A stretch of 64,000 nucleotides of DNA, from the NCBI RefSeq assembly GCF_014295415.1, contig NZ_CP052909.1:2790001-2854000 (forward strand). The letters run 5' to 3'. Below the pieces are notes generated by a model. The model did no database searches, was not told the DNA's origin, and was given only the letters and a program-made list of their open reading frames with translations. Shown here in pieces: positions 8,130 through 16,417 of this stretch. The number at the start of each line of letters is the position of its first letter. Position 1 is the first letter of the stretch. Source of the DNA: Constantimarinum furrinae. Its GTDB lineage: Bacteria > Bacteroidota > Bacteroidia > Flavobacteriales > Flavobacteriaceae. Position numbers and translations under genes: made by a program.

Positions 8130-9486
8130 AATCCATTTTTTGGGAGCTTCGGGAACGGTAACCGGATCTAAATTTCTTCTAGAAACTCCCATACAAAACT
8201 TACTTATTGACTGTGGAATGTTTCAAGGTCTAAAAGAACTTCGGGAGCAAAACTGGCGGGACTTCCCTTTCGATGTTCCGGCTATCGATGCTGTTTTTTT
8301 AACACACGGTCATCTAGATCATACGGGATATTTGCCTAGATTGGTTAAACAGGGATTTACAGGAAAAATAATCGGTTCTGCACCCACGTTAGAAATCGCA
8401 AAAATCATATTGCTAGATAGCGCAAAGATTAATGAAGAGGATGCAGAAAAGGCTAATGACGAAAATTATAGTAAACACTATCCAGCACTTCCCTTTTATT
8501 CCATGGAAGAGGCCGAAAAGACTATTAAAATGTTCAATTCTGTTACAAAAGATACTTGGCATTCCCTTTCAGACCACGTAAAGTACCGCTTTAGATATAA
8601 TGGCCACATAATAGGTGCTACTTTCATCGAAATGGAAGTATACGGAAAAACATTTGTATTTTCTGGCGACATAGGAAGGCAGGATGATCTGCTATTATTC
8701 CCGCCAGAAAAACCACAATGGGCAGATTATGTGTTTATTGAAAGTACTTACGGCAATAAATTGCACCCACAGGAAAGTGTTTCAGAAAAATTAATCACAC
8801 TCATCAATAAAGCAATACATGATCGAGGCACATTAATTATCCCTTCTTTTGCAGTAGAACGGTTGCAAGCCTTGATGTTTCTTTTATGGAAGTTATACAA
8901 CGAACGTCGCATTCCTAATATTCCAATTTTTATAGATAGTCCAATGGGCAATAATGTCTTGGATGTTTTTGAACGTTATATGGGTTGGCATAAACTTCCA
9001 CCAGGCGAATTAATGGCGATAAAGCAACGTATGAATATTATCACTTCCTATAAAGAAACTTGGGAAACTATAGACGATCCAAGACCCAAAATCGTTATTG
9101 CTGGAAGCGGGATGGTTACCGGAGGTCGGGTGTTAACCTATTTAAAGCAATTAATAGATGAACCAAACACCACTATTTTAATGGTAGGATATCAAGCCGA
9201 AGGCACCCGCGGGAGACTATTATTGGAAGGCGCACACGAGCTCAAAATCTTTGGAAAATATTATACGGTCAAAGCTACAGTGCATCATATTGAAAGCTTA
9301 TCCGCACATGCAGATCAGGCTGAACTTATACATTGGTTGAATGATATAAAGAATATTCCAGAAATTACCTTTTTGATTCACGGAGAACCTACAGCTTTAG
9401 ATGCATTACGGGTTAAAATTCGAGATACCTATGGTTGGAGAGCGTCTATTCCGAGACTGAATGAAATAGTAGAAATTTTAATATAA
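8116..9486 (+). CDS. MBL-fold, beta-CASP metallo-hydrolase (RNA exonuclease/endonuclease type)
   Basis: The 456-residue protein has the metallo-beta-lactamase motif HGHLDH at 64-69, further ligands near SGDIGR and a C-terminal HIESLSAHAD segment. The beta-CASP insertion includes PSFAVERLQ and SGMVTGGR. Such YSH1-like proteins are zinc-dependent nucleases acting on RNA; a cytoplasmic location is expected, as there is no signal peptide. The start overlaps the ATP-cone nuclease gene by 14 bp, so translation is probably coupled. Homologues in bacteria often sit next to universal stress and phosphoribosyltransferase genes; here two usp genes precede it. It is the last gene of the operon. Confidence 0.9.
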   Translation: MNNIKIHFLGASGTVTGSKFLLETPIQNLLIDCGMFQGLKELREQNWRDFPFDVPAIDAVFLTHGHLDHTGYLPRLVKQGFTGKIIGSAPTLEIAKIILLDSAKINEEDAEKANDENYSKHYPALPFYSMEEAEKTIKMFNSVTKDTWHSLSDHVKYRFRYNGHIIGATFIEMEVYGKTFVFSGDIGRQDDLLLFPPEKPQWADYVFIESTYGNKLHPQESVSEKLITLINKAIHDRGTLIIPSFAVERLQALMFLLWKLYNERRIPNIPIFIDSPMGNNVLDVFERYMGWHKLPPGELMAIKQRMNIITSYKETWETIDDPRPKIVIAGSGMVTGGRVLTYLKQLIDEPNTTILMVGYQAEGTRGRLLLEGAHELKIFGKYYTVKATVHHIESLSAHADQAELIHWLNDIKNIPEITFLIHGEPTALDALRVKIRDTYGWRASIPRLNEIVEILI

Positions 9487-9529
9487 TTTCTATTATAATC
9501 TCTCCTTACCACTATTTGGGTTAATATCT

Positions 9530-9862
9530 CTCTTTGACAAATCCAAATTTTAAAATAGCGTTCACAGTAATATACTCAATAACGTTTTCGGCAGAAGTAT
9601 GTACAATAAGCAATTTCTTAGCTTCAGAAATAATACTTTTATCTTTCGTCAATATCTTCATTGGTTGACCCCATTAAGTAACCACCTGCTCCAAAAGCTT
9701 ATTTATTTGCAGCTTCCATTATCCCGGAAAACCGCTGGTCATACTGGTAAACTCCAATTTTAAAATTGCTTCGCAAATTTTTTTCAGCATTTTAAGGTGC
9801 TTAGAATTTCGATTGGTTAGGGATGTACCAAAAACAGCACTATAAACTCCTATAAAGTGCAT
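9530..9862 (-). pseudogene. decayed LOG-family (TIGR00730-like) gene
   Basis: Read on the minus strand from the ATG at 9862, the translation starts MHFIGVYSAVFGTSLTN and continues to TSMTSGFPG. It then shifts frame into GIMEAANK, a TAA stop, and AFGAGGYLMGSTNE. This is the PGIMEAANKGA..AGG signature of LOG/lysine-decarboxylase-like proteins (cytokinin-riboside 5'-phosphate phosphoribohydrolase family). A possible C-terminal remnant (TSAENVIEYI) follows near 9590-9560, but the PGGxGTxxE motif is missing. At least one frameshift, one in-frame stop and an internal deletion mark it as dead. The stretch 9487-10014 holds no intact gene. Confidence 0.75.
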
Positions 9863-10014
9863 TTTTCAAAATGCAGCAATAAGATGGTACTGTACACTTA
9901 AAGTAAATCAATTACATTCATTTTGAATATGGTAATTGGAGCAAGCGATATACGGTTTTTTGTATATGAAACTTATATTATCAATTTACCGTTTGTGGGC
10001 TTAAGTTATCATTC

Positions 10015-10470
10015 TTATTCAATTATTATTTGAATTTCCATAGTGATTTTTGATTTTATAGAGTTGGAAATTAAACAGACAGCTTCAGATTTTTCAACAA
10101 TACGTTTCGCACGCCCTACATCTTTTTCGTTTTTAATGTAGACTTTAGGTTTCAGCATTACTTCAGTCATTAGAAATTTCCCATCTACTTTCTCTAATAT
10201 ACCTTTCGCATTACAACTGAATGCTGAAAATTCTAATTTTGAGTTCTCTGCTATGGCCAAAAAAGTAGTCATTAAGCAACTACTTACCGCGGCTGTGAAT
10301 AAATGCTCCGGTGACCATATATTAGGCATTCCCATAGGAAATTGTGGTGGTGTTGCTACCTCAATACAGTTGGAAGAAGCCGTCTTGCTTTCGTTTATTT
10401 CTGGAGAGCACATTAATCCTTTACGGTCTTGACTCCAGTTAATATCTACATTATAAATATGTCTTTCCAT
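10015..10470 (-). CDS. OsmC/Ohr-family peroxidase-like protein
   Basis: The 151-residue protein shows the family's two cysteines, Cys65 in VSSCLMTTF and Cys132 in EAVCLISNS, spaced as in OsmC and Ohr, which reduce organic hydroperoxides through a thiolate. SPEHLFTAA before Cys65 is also typical, including the conserved glutamate. The N-terminus is short and matches stand-alone OsmC proteins. The protein should be cytoplasmic. A TGA-N6-TCA palindrome lies 61 bp upstream on the minus strand, tying it to the same regulon as the usp genes. Confidence 0.88.
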   Translation of the reverse strand: MERHIYNVDINWSQDRKGLMCSPEINESKTASSNCIEVATPPQFPMGMPNIWSPEHLFTAAVSSCLMTTFLAIAENSKLEFSAFSCNAKGILEKVDGKFLMTEVMLKPKVYIKNEKDVGRAKRIVEKSEAVCLISNSIKSKITMEIQIIIE

Positions 10471-10499
10471 TAATCTAATTTTCTTTGAATTTAATTAAC

Positions 10500-10542
10500 G
10501 AAATTTAGAAAGGAAGGAGCTATTAGTAAATGATATATGTCA
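10500..10542 (-). promoter_or_regulatory. Crp/Fnr-type site and near-consensus -7 element before osmC-like gene
   Basis: TGA-TATATG-TCA lies at 10531-10542. On the minus strand TAAATTTC (10507-10500) matches TAnnTTTG in all but the last base. It lies exactly 36.5 bp from the palindrome centre, the same geometry as at 4548, 5498 and 15230. Confidence 0.6.
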
Positions 10543-10554
10543 TTTTTAATGGTT

Positions 10555-11190
10555 TAGTGAAAACTACCTTAGAATTTTAATTAATATGTTTAGCAAAGAC
10601 CGAATCACAGAACCCTGCACACATTGTGTCAAGATATGAAACAACATTGTGGTTTTTGCCATCCGATTTGTAGAATAAGATCTGGTATTCATAAAAAGAG
10701 GACCTACCGCACCTATTTTTAAATATAATTCACCTAATCTATTCGAATGTCTCACTACATAGCTTACGCAGTTAAACGAGTTGTCATAAAAGATGGGGCC
10801 ATTCATAAATGTGGTCATTATTTTCAAAGAATACCTTGATAATTATCCTGAAAAAAACAACCCATCTTTAGATGCATATGGTTGTGGTTAGCATCAACAT
10901 TTGATGGATGATTACAATAAATTTAACACTCTGCACTTAGAATTAAAGCCTGCCGTCTTTGACTATTTAACCAGAGTACTTCTTACCATTAAAACAGTGT
11001 AAATTGAAAATTGTGCCTTCATATCCTTTAGGAAGCCATATCTGTAAGATTGCCTTAATTGGAACAGTTAACTTACAAAATACAGAAAACAAAAAGAATG
11101 TATTGAGCAATATATAAATAGTGCAAAAATGAATTTTGAAGCTATCGATACAGAATATTGACAGTATAATTTGCGATCAAAACATTCAAA
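10555..11190. other. gene-free stretch with probable coding remnants
   Basis: No convincing intact gene is present. An 87-codon minus-strand frame (10564-10827) lacks any recognisable domain. On the plus strand, fragments such as NPSLDAYGC and FNTLHLELKPAVFDYL (about 10855-10985) read like protein but are broken by stops. The region may be the remains of one or two stress-island genes, next to the dead LOG gene. I cannot name the parent family. Confidence 0.35.
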
Positions 11191-11192
11191 AC

Positions 11193-11235
11193 TGACAATT
11201 ATCATTTTTAAACCCTTACATACGAGTTATTTTCA
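11193..11235 (+). promoter_or_regulatory. Crp/Fnr-type site before the hsp20 gene
   Basis: TGA-CAATTA-TCA is at 11193-11204. At the spacing seen elsewhere (ending 11235) the sequence is TATTTTCA, a weak match to TAnnTTTG. The hsp20 ATG is at 11275. Confidence 0.55.
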
Positions 11236-11274
11236 CTTTATAAATAAGTAATAACCGTTTAAAATTTAAATGCA

Positions 11275-11721
11275 ATGTCTTTAGTAAAATTGAATAGAAA
11301 AAAAATTCCTTGGATCAATGATGTCACAACACACTGGTTCAATACCGATGATTTTTTCACAGATGACTTCATGTCACGAGGGGCTAATCTACCTGCAATG
11401 AATGTGAAGGAAAATCCAAAAAACTTCGAAGTCGAACTGGCCGTTCCAGGTTTTGACAAGACGGATATTGAGGTGTCTTTAGAAAATGATATACTACACG
11501 TTTGTGCTAAAAAAAAACAAGATGCAGTGGAAGAGAATGAAAATGGCTACACTCGAAGGGAGTTTAGCTATAACTCTTTTGATCGCAAACTGCAAATGCC
11601 CAAATCAGTAAATCAAAAGAAAGATGTAAAAGCTACTTACAAAAATGGTATTCTTAAACTGCAACTCGCTAAAAGTGATGCTGCCGTTCAATCATCAAAA
11701 AAGTTGATTGAAATAGCTTAG
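11275..11721 (+). CDS. Hsp20/alpha-crystallin small heat-shock protein
   Basis: The 148-residue protein contains an alpha-crystallin domain from about 40 to 140. It begins ENPKNFEVELAVPGF, has the beta-strand region DILHVCAKK in the middle, and ends with the conserved A-x-x-x-N-G-I-L-x-L motif (TYKNGILKLQL). The N-terminal arm (1-38) is short. It should form oligomers that hold unfolded proteins in the cytoplasm without ATP. It is monocistronic, with a TGA-N6-TCA site upstream and a hairpin terminator at 11737-11777, so induction by oxygen limitation or stress is likely. Confidence 0.93.
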   Translation: MSLVKLNRKKIPWINDVTTHWFNTDDFFTDDFMSRGANLPAMNVKENPKNFEVELAVPGFDKTDIEVSLENDILHVCAKKKQDAVEENENGYTRREFSYNSFDRKLQMPKSVNQKKDVKATYKNGILKLQLAKSDAAVQSSKKLIEIA

Positions 11722-11736
11722 TTTATTTTTAAGAAG

Positions 11737-11777
11737 AAGGCAGAGAAACAACGAGGAGAAGTTTTCTGCCTTTTTTA
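11737..11777 (+). terminator. rho-independent terminator after hsp20
   Basis: AAGGCAGA (11737-11744) pairs with TCTGCCTT (11764-11771), extended by GAAAC/GTTT with one bulge, and is followed by a T-rich tract. Confidence 0.75.
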
Positions 11778-11794
11778 TTTTAAATTATAACATT

Positions 11795-12226
11795 ATGAAT
11801 TCGCATTTTAAATATATAGAGTGGCGTGATACAAGTGGTCTACACCAAGACACACTTCATTCTCTTTCTGAGCTTCATTTTTTGAAAGATGAGCTTCGAT
11901 TTCTAGAAGATCTCGTGGAAGAGCATACACTTCAATTATTTTATGGTAAAGACCAGATTGAGAACAAATCGATTCTTAATCAATTAGATAATCACTCAAA
12001 GCGGTTGTTAATATTGTTAAAAGAACTAGAAGCACATAAAAATAAATTGCAGGTATTAATGGACAATAATGATGTCCTAGGTGAATTGCGTGAATACAAA
12101 GATGAACATTATAAACTCCTTTTAGAAGAAATGGATTTTCATTCAGACGTAAAAAACACCAAACGAACCATTTTTGAAATACTTTCAGTTCTAATAAAAA
12201 AGAACAAACAGAAAAAATTGCTATAA
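11795..12226 (+). CDS. small coiled-coil protein, function unknown
   Basis: The 143-residue product is acidic and predicted to be almost wholly helical. Long heptad-like leucine patterns run from about 20 to 110 (for example LSELHFLKDELRFLEDLVEE). It has no cysteine, signal peptide or membrane segment. Similar short coiled-coil proteins accompany Usp and Hsp20 genes in Flavobacteriaceae, so a stress-related scaffold or chaperone-like role is possible. I do not recognise a named family. It follows the hsp20 terminator; no promoter was identified with confidence. Confidence 0.6.
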   Translation: MNSHFKYIEWRDTSGLHQDTLHSLSELHFLKDELRFLEDLVEEHTLQLFYGKDQIENKSILNQLDNHSKRLLILLKELEAHKNKLQVLMDNNDVLGELREYKDEHYKLLLEEMDFHSDVKNTKRTIFEILSVLIKKNKQKKLL

Positions 12227-12658
12227 AAGTATTGGAATGAAAAATATCACCAATAAGATGGTGCAACGACGCAATCCGGGTCAATTGTACAGCGAATGCT
12301 CAGAGAGGACTTCGCAATTCATTTTTTATGGTTGATTACTTAACAAAATATTCCATGCTTATTATTTGAGACAAAGTATAGGATAATTCATTGAAACTAG
12401 TAGATGAATTAAATACTGAGGCAATGGAACTTACGTGTAAATCAAGTGGACCAAGAAGTATACTAATACCCTTGTTACATTATTTGATTATACGCTAGAC
12501 CCACTTGAAAGTACTAATAATGAAATTATTGATTATTTAAAATTAGAAACCTATGGTTGTTCGGAAAATTATCCGGAAACGAAAACGACTCCTGTGGACA
12601 AAAAAAGTATTAAAGACGCAAGTATTATATAAAATAATTCATTTAAAACCCGATCATT
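12227..12658. other. gene-free stretch, possible decayed coding sequence
   Basis: No intact frame longer than about 50 codons reads convincingly. A plus-strand fragment ending at the TAA near 12633 (DYTLDPLESTNNEIIDYLK, then ETYGCSENYPETK) looks protein-like but has no start. It may be the end of a gene destroyed by frameshifts, like the remnants at 9.5-11.2 kb. The parent family is not recognised. Confidence 0.3.
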
Positions 12659-13303
12659 ATGAAGTTAATCTTACAATTTAGTCGCTTGTTTATACTAGCA
12701 CTCTTGCTAATTAACTGTGGATCCACAAAGCTAATCCAGCAATATAAAAATCCGGACACAGCGTATTTTCAAGCTAATAAAGTTTTGGTCGTGGGTATTT
12801 CTGCCGAAAAAGAATTGAGACGCAACTACGAAAAAAAGATGACCGATGAACTCGATAAGAAAGGTGTAATTGCAGTAAAAAGCATCGATTTTTTTGAAAC
12901 GTCATTTACAGATAATAAAAACTCTCTGGCACAACTAGACAAAATTGAACTACGGTTATTAGAAGCTGGTTTTGACGCTATACTGTTTACAAAAATTACA
13001 GGGCAAGAGAGCAGGGTTACGATGGTTGATTCTTATCGAAATTTTTCTAAAAGCTATCAATCTTTTGAAGAATATTTCTATGGAAACATGCATCTGTATT
13101 ATAAAGAACAATTAGAGCGTTATCAAGTATACACCACTGAAACTTCCCTTTATTGCATTTGTCCAGGAAAGGAACGCGAACTTTTATGGCGAGGAGAAAT
13201 TGAAGTGGTTGACGCCAATAAAATTAATCGAAACATTAGCAGTTTTATCACCGTTTTATTTAAAAGTCTAAAAGAAAATAAACTTTTAATTCTCGAAGAA
13301 TGA
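12659..13303 (+). CDS. lipoprotein of unknown function
   Basis: The 214-residue product starts with a lipoprotein signal peptide, lipobox ending at Cys20 (INCGST). A mixed alpha/beta domain follows, with KVLVVGIS near residue 42 and a second strand-like segment, FDAILFTKITG, near 105. This resembles the small periplasmic DUF4136-like lipoproteins of Bacteroidota, but I cannot confirm the family. It overlaps the next gene, a 2-hydroxyacid dehydrogenase, by four bases (ATGA), so the two are translationally coupled although their compartments differ. Confidence 0.6.
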   Translation: MKLILQFSRLFILALLLINCGSTKLIQQYKNPDTAYFQANKVLVVGISAEKELRRNYEKKMTDELDKKGVIAVKSIDFFETSFTDNKNSLAQLDKIELRLLEAGFDAILFTKITGQESRVTMVDSYRNFSKSYQSFEEYFYGNMHLYYKEQLERYQVYTTETSLYCICPGKERELLWRGEIEVVDANKINRNISSFITVLFKSLKENKLLILEE

Positions 13304-14289
13304 AAGTATTGATATATAGCGCAAAGCCATTTGAAATCCCCTTGCTACAAGAAGCAAATAGAAAAAAACATCAAATAGATTTTACAGAGGTACGCCTTAA
13401 TTCGGACAGCGCGATGCTCGCATTAAACTACGATGCTATTTCCCTTCTTTCTGCAGATGACCCTTCGCCAAACGTTCTTGAAAAGCTTCAAGATTTTGGA
13501 GTAAAGTATATCACCCTGCGTTCTGCCGGTTATGATAACATCAATTTAAGGTTGGCCCATAAATTAAATTTGAAAGTGGCCAATACTCCCAGCTACTCTC
13601 CAAATGCCATTGCCGAACATGCAATAATGCTTCTTCTAGCTTTCAATAGAAAAGTTACAATGGCTCAGAATCAAACACTTCGTTATAATTTCATAATAGA
13701 TAATTTAATTGGTTTCGATCTAAAAGATAAAATTATTGGAGTAATGGGTACCGGGAAAATTGGTAGTGTCCTTATTAAAATCTTACACGGATTCGACTGT
13801 ACTATTTTGGCCAATGATACTAGTAGTAATGAGCAGTTAATAACTGATTTCAATGTTTCGTACATTTCAAAAAATGCGCTCGCTAAAGAGGCAGAAGTGA
13901 TCTTTATTTGTTTACCTCTAACTGCATCAACTCGTTATCTAATAGATAAAGAATTTCTAAGTAATCTTAAAAAAAGACCTATCATAGTAAATGTCGCTCG
14001 TGGCGCCATCGTGCAAACTACAGAAATTTTAAAAGCCTTGGATACGGATATAATTAGTGGATACGCAACCGATGTCTATGAGCATGAACATGGTATTTTC
14101 TTTTATGACCGGTCCAATGATAGACCAAAGGACGAAGTATTGCATCGGTTACTGCATCATCGTAAAACCTTAGTAACACCTCATCAAGCATTCGCTACGA
14201 ATGAAGCATTACAAAATATTGCTGTAGCAACTATCAAAAATCTAAATGCTTGGGAAAGTGGTATACACTCAATAAACGAGCTTACTTAA
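13300..14289 (+). CDS. D-2-hydroxyacid dehydrogenase (D-lactate dehydrogenase type)
   Basis: The 329-residue enzyme shows the family's two-domain layout. The catalytic domain's first half is 1-100, the Rossmann domain about 100-300 with GVMGTGKIGS near 148-157, then VNVARGAIV (catalytic arginine), a DVYEHE segment (glutamate) and TPHQAFAT (catalytic histidine near 297). The EHEHGIFFYDRS insertion before it is typical of fermentative D-lactate dehydrogenases, which reduce pyruvate with NADH. It would fit a low-oxygen programme like that suggested by the neighbouring regulatory sites. It starts inside the stop of the lipoprotein gene and ends 3 bp before the converging usp gene. Confidence 0.88.
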   Translation: MKVLIYSAKPFEIPLLQEANRKKHQIDFTEVRLNSDSAMLALNYDAISLLSADDPSPNVLEKLQDFGVKYITLRSAGYDNINLRLAHKLNLKVANTPSYSPNAIAEHAIMLLLAFNRKVTMAQNQTLRYNFIIDNLIGFDLKDKIIGVMGTGKIGSVLIKILHGFDCTILANDTSSNEQLITDFNVSYISKNALAKEAEVIFICLPLTASTRYLIDKEFLSNLKKRPIIVNVARGAIVQTTEILKALDTDIISGYATDVYEHEHGIFFYDRSNDRPKDEVLHRLLHHRKTLVTPHQAFATNEALQNIAVATIKNLNAWESGIHSINELT

Positions 14290-14291
14290 TC

Positions 14292-15125
14292 TTATCGATG
14301 CAAGAATAGTAAAGGTATAAGACTTCCGTAAGCCAATTTTGAATTTTCTGAGCCAAATAGTAAGCGATCTAAGAATGTTTCCTTTTCAATAAAAGCGGCA
14401 TGAATATCTACTTTTAAGAGTTGAGTTGCAGTATTCACTGCTATTAATCCAGGAATAGTATTAAGACTATAATAGGTATATGGGTATTCGGGAAATAAGG
14501 CCCGTACACATTTACTATCTTCCCTGCGAGAGATAACGATGGCATCATCATCGAGCTCTAATACATTCAACTCACATTGATGCATATTGAGCATTTCTTT
14601 AAAAGCTTTAATATCAATATAAGAAATATCTTCACATCGATGTGTGGTAAACAAAGCTCGCCTAACACTTGTATATTCATAATGCTCTGGAATCGTTAAA
14701 GTTGGACAATTTATTTTCCGTATTACTTGTAATGTATTACTACCAAAAAGTACTTCTTTTGCTCCTGTGGCACCATTAGTGCCCATTATAATAAGATCTA
14801 TGGAATGGATTTGCACAGTCTGATCTATTGCAGAAATGAAATTGTCATAGTTAAACAACCCTTGAAAAGTATATGATTGCATCGAGAATTGCTTGTCTAA
14901 CTTTTTAATTAATTGATTAAGCAACTTTTTATTATCGTTAGCTATGCTGTCATAAATGGTATTTGTCTTCGAACCAGCTACTAAATCATCACTAATATAC
15001 TCTGACATCTTCTTTACATTGAGAATGTAGAAATTACACTCCCAATTCATGAAAAAATGCATGGCGTAATCGATTGCATTTAGTGAGTTTTCTGAAAAGT
15101 CTGTGGGCAAAAGGATGTTTTTCAT
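14292..15125 (-). CDS. tandem universal stress protein 4
   Basis: This 277-residue minus-strand protein is related to the three plus-strand copies. It opens with ILLPTDFSENSL, and its first-domain nucleotide loop reads GTNGATGAKEVLFGS (about 127-141), followed by CPTLTIP. The second domain (about 160-277) lacks the loop. It is transcribed divergently from the cytochrome c/nos unit, and the shared 172-bp interval has two TGA-N6-TCA palindromes, one facing each way. Its 3' end converges on the hydroxyacid dehydrogenase. Confidence 0.87.
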   Translation of the reverse strand: MKNILLPTDFSENSLNAIDYAMHFFMNWECNFYILNVKKMSEYISDDLVAGSKTNTIYDSIANDNKKLLNQLIKKLDKQFSMQSYTFQGLFNYDNFISAIDQTVQIHSIDLIIMGTNGATGAKEVLFGSNTLQVIRKINCPTLTIPEHYEYTSVRRALFTTHRCEDISYIDIKAFKEMLNMHQCELNVLELDDDAIVISRREDSKCVRALFPEYPYTYYSLNTIPGLIAVNTATQLLKVDIHAAFIEKETFLDRLLFGSENSKLAYGSLIPLLFLHR

Positions 15126-15146
15126 TTATACGAAATTTTAATTAAG

Positions 15147-15189
15147 GGAAACTACTATGGAAGTGGTCACTATACAATGATGAATGTCA
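15147..15189 (-). promoter_or_regulatory. Crp/Fnr-type site before usp gene 4
   Basis: TGA-TGAATG-TCA is at 15178-15189. At the shared 36.5-bp spacing, the minus strand reads TAGTTTCC (15154-15147), a six-of-eight match to TAnnTTTG. Confidence 0.5.
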
Positions 15190-15229
15190 TATCTCATTAT
15201 AAACCTTACTTGTTTAGGAATTGCAGATA

Positions 15230-15272
15230 TGATAATTGTCATATTTTAATATTCCTTCTGCTCGTACTTTTG
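15230..15272 (+). promoter_or_regulatory. Crp/Fnr-type site with -7 element before the cytochrome c/nos unit
   Basis: TGA-TAATTG-TCA is at 15230-15241, and the perfect -7 element TACTTTTG at 15265-15272, again 36.5 bp from the palindrome centre. The first gene starts at 15298. The genes to 18376 are closely spaced, so this is the likely promoter for nosZ too. Confidence 0.72.
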
Positions 15273-15297
15273 AAGCATACATCTTAATTAACATATC

Positions 15298-15801
15298 ATG
15301 CGCTATCTAATCAAAACTGTAACAATACTCTTTTCGGCCTTGCTGATAAGCTGTGGTGGTGAAGAGAAAAAAGAAGAAAAAATTAAAATTGGTCAAAAAC
15401 CAAAGGTGGAAACCAAGAAGGAATTACCAGTGTCTGATGAAGTTCCGGCATCAAAACGGATTACTTTAGACAATAAAGGAGTTGGAAAAATTAAAAATTT
15501 AGAACTCAATCCAACAATAGACCAAGCAATGGTTGAACGGGGTGCGGCACTTTTTAAAACCAACTGTACTGCATGTCATAAAATTGGAAAACGGTTTATT
15601 GGACCCTCTCCTTCAGGGATAATGAAACGCAGAAGTCCGGAATGGATCATGAATATGATTTTAGATCCCAAATTGATGGCTGAAGAGGATCAGTGCGCAA
15701 AAGACTTGTTGGTAGAATTTAATGGTGCAGCAATGGCGAACCAAAACTTGACCGAAGCACAGGCTCGGGACATTTTAGAATATTTCAGAACTTTAAATTA
15801 A
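15298..15801 (+). CDS. lipid-anchored c-type cytochrome of the nos cluster
   Basis: The 167-residue protein has a lipobox ending at Cys19 (LISCGG), a charged Lys/Glu-rich linker (22-50), and one class I cytochrome c domain (about 75-167) with haem motif CTACH at 90-94. A methionine such as Met146 in GAAMANQ could be the sixth ligand. It should carry electrons in the periplasm. Clade II nos clusters often contain such cytochromes, which are thought to deliver electrons to NosZ. It is the first gene after the TGA-N6-TCA promoter and lies 6 bp before the fasciclin gene. Confidence 0.88.
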   Translation: MRYLIKTVTILFSALLISCGGEEKKEEKIKIGQKPKVETKKELPVSDEVPASKRITLDNKGVGKIKNLELNPTIDQAMVERGAALFKTNCTACHKIGKRFIGPSPSGIMKRRSPEWIMNMILDPKLMAEEDQCAKDLLVEFNGAAMANQNLTEAQARDILEYFRTLN

Positions 15802-15807
15802 GCCATT

Positions 15808-16389
15808 ATGAAGATCCACCAAATTTCAAAAGTACTTTCAATTGTATTCGTAATTGTTCTGCTTCACAGTTGTAATAATGAGGCATCACAGAATTCAACA
15901 TCAACTACTACAATTGAAGAATCAACTTCAGAAAACAAACAAGGTCAAGCTTACATTGAAGACGATAGTTCAACACCAAATGTGCTGCAAATAGCCATGA
16001 ATTCACCCGATCATACCACACTAGTAGCTGCGGTACAAACGGCAGGTTTAGAGAATGTTTTGGTAAATGCGGGCCCGTTGATGGTGTTTGCACCAACTAA
16101 TGAGGCTTTTAAAGCGCTTCCGGAAGGAGTGTTGGAAGATCTTCTAAAGCCTGAGAAAAAAGATGCGCTCGCAAACATTTTAAAACATCACGTTACTGCA
16201 GGAAATTATTCAAAAGATTTTTTAAAAAAGTTTAAAAAATTAGGCCAAGCAAATGATCAAAGTACAACGGTAGAAGTAAGTGGTGAAGATGTGCTAGTAG
16301 GTGGCGCAAAGATAATTGCCAGTATAGAGGCCGGCAATGGTATCGTACATGTGGTAGACAAGGTGATTTTACCGCCGTCCAATAAATAA
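15808..16389 (+). CDS. fasciclin (FAS1) domain lipoprotein
   Basis: The 193-residue protein has a lipoprotein signal with Cys22 (LLHSCNN), a Ser/Thr/Glu-rich linker to about residue 50, and one FAS1 domain (about 52-190). FAS1 motifs H1 (GPLMVFAPTNEAF) and H2 (NGIVHVVDKVILPP) are clear. FAS1 domains mediate adhesion or protein contact. Their presence between a cytochrome c and nosZ is recurrent in Bacteroidota but unexplained; a scaffold or copper-related role is possible. It sits 6 bp after the cytochrome and 28 bp before nosZ. Confidence 0.88.
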   Translation: MKIHQISKVLSIVFVIVLLHSCNNEASQNSTSTTTIEESTSENKQGQAYIEDDSSTPNVLQIAMNSPDHTTLVAAVQTAGLENVLVNAGPLMVFAPTNEAFKALPEGVLEDLLKPEKKDALANILKHHVTAGNYSKDFLKKFKKLGQANDQSTTVEVSGEDVLVGGAKIIASIEAGNGIVHVVDKVILPPSNK

Positions 16390-16417
16390 CCGATAAATTC
16401 ATCTTAAATCAACACAA

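Noticed and set aside
10564-10827. 87-codon minus-strand frame
   Set aside because: No recognisable domain, odd composition, and it lies among other coding debris.
11976-12284. 102-codon minus-strand frame
   Set aside because: It is the shadow of the coiled-coil gene at 11795-12226.
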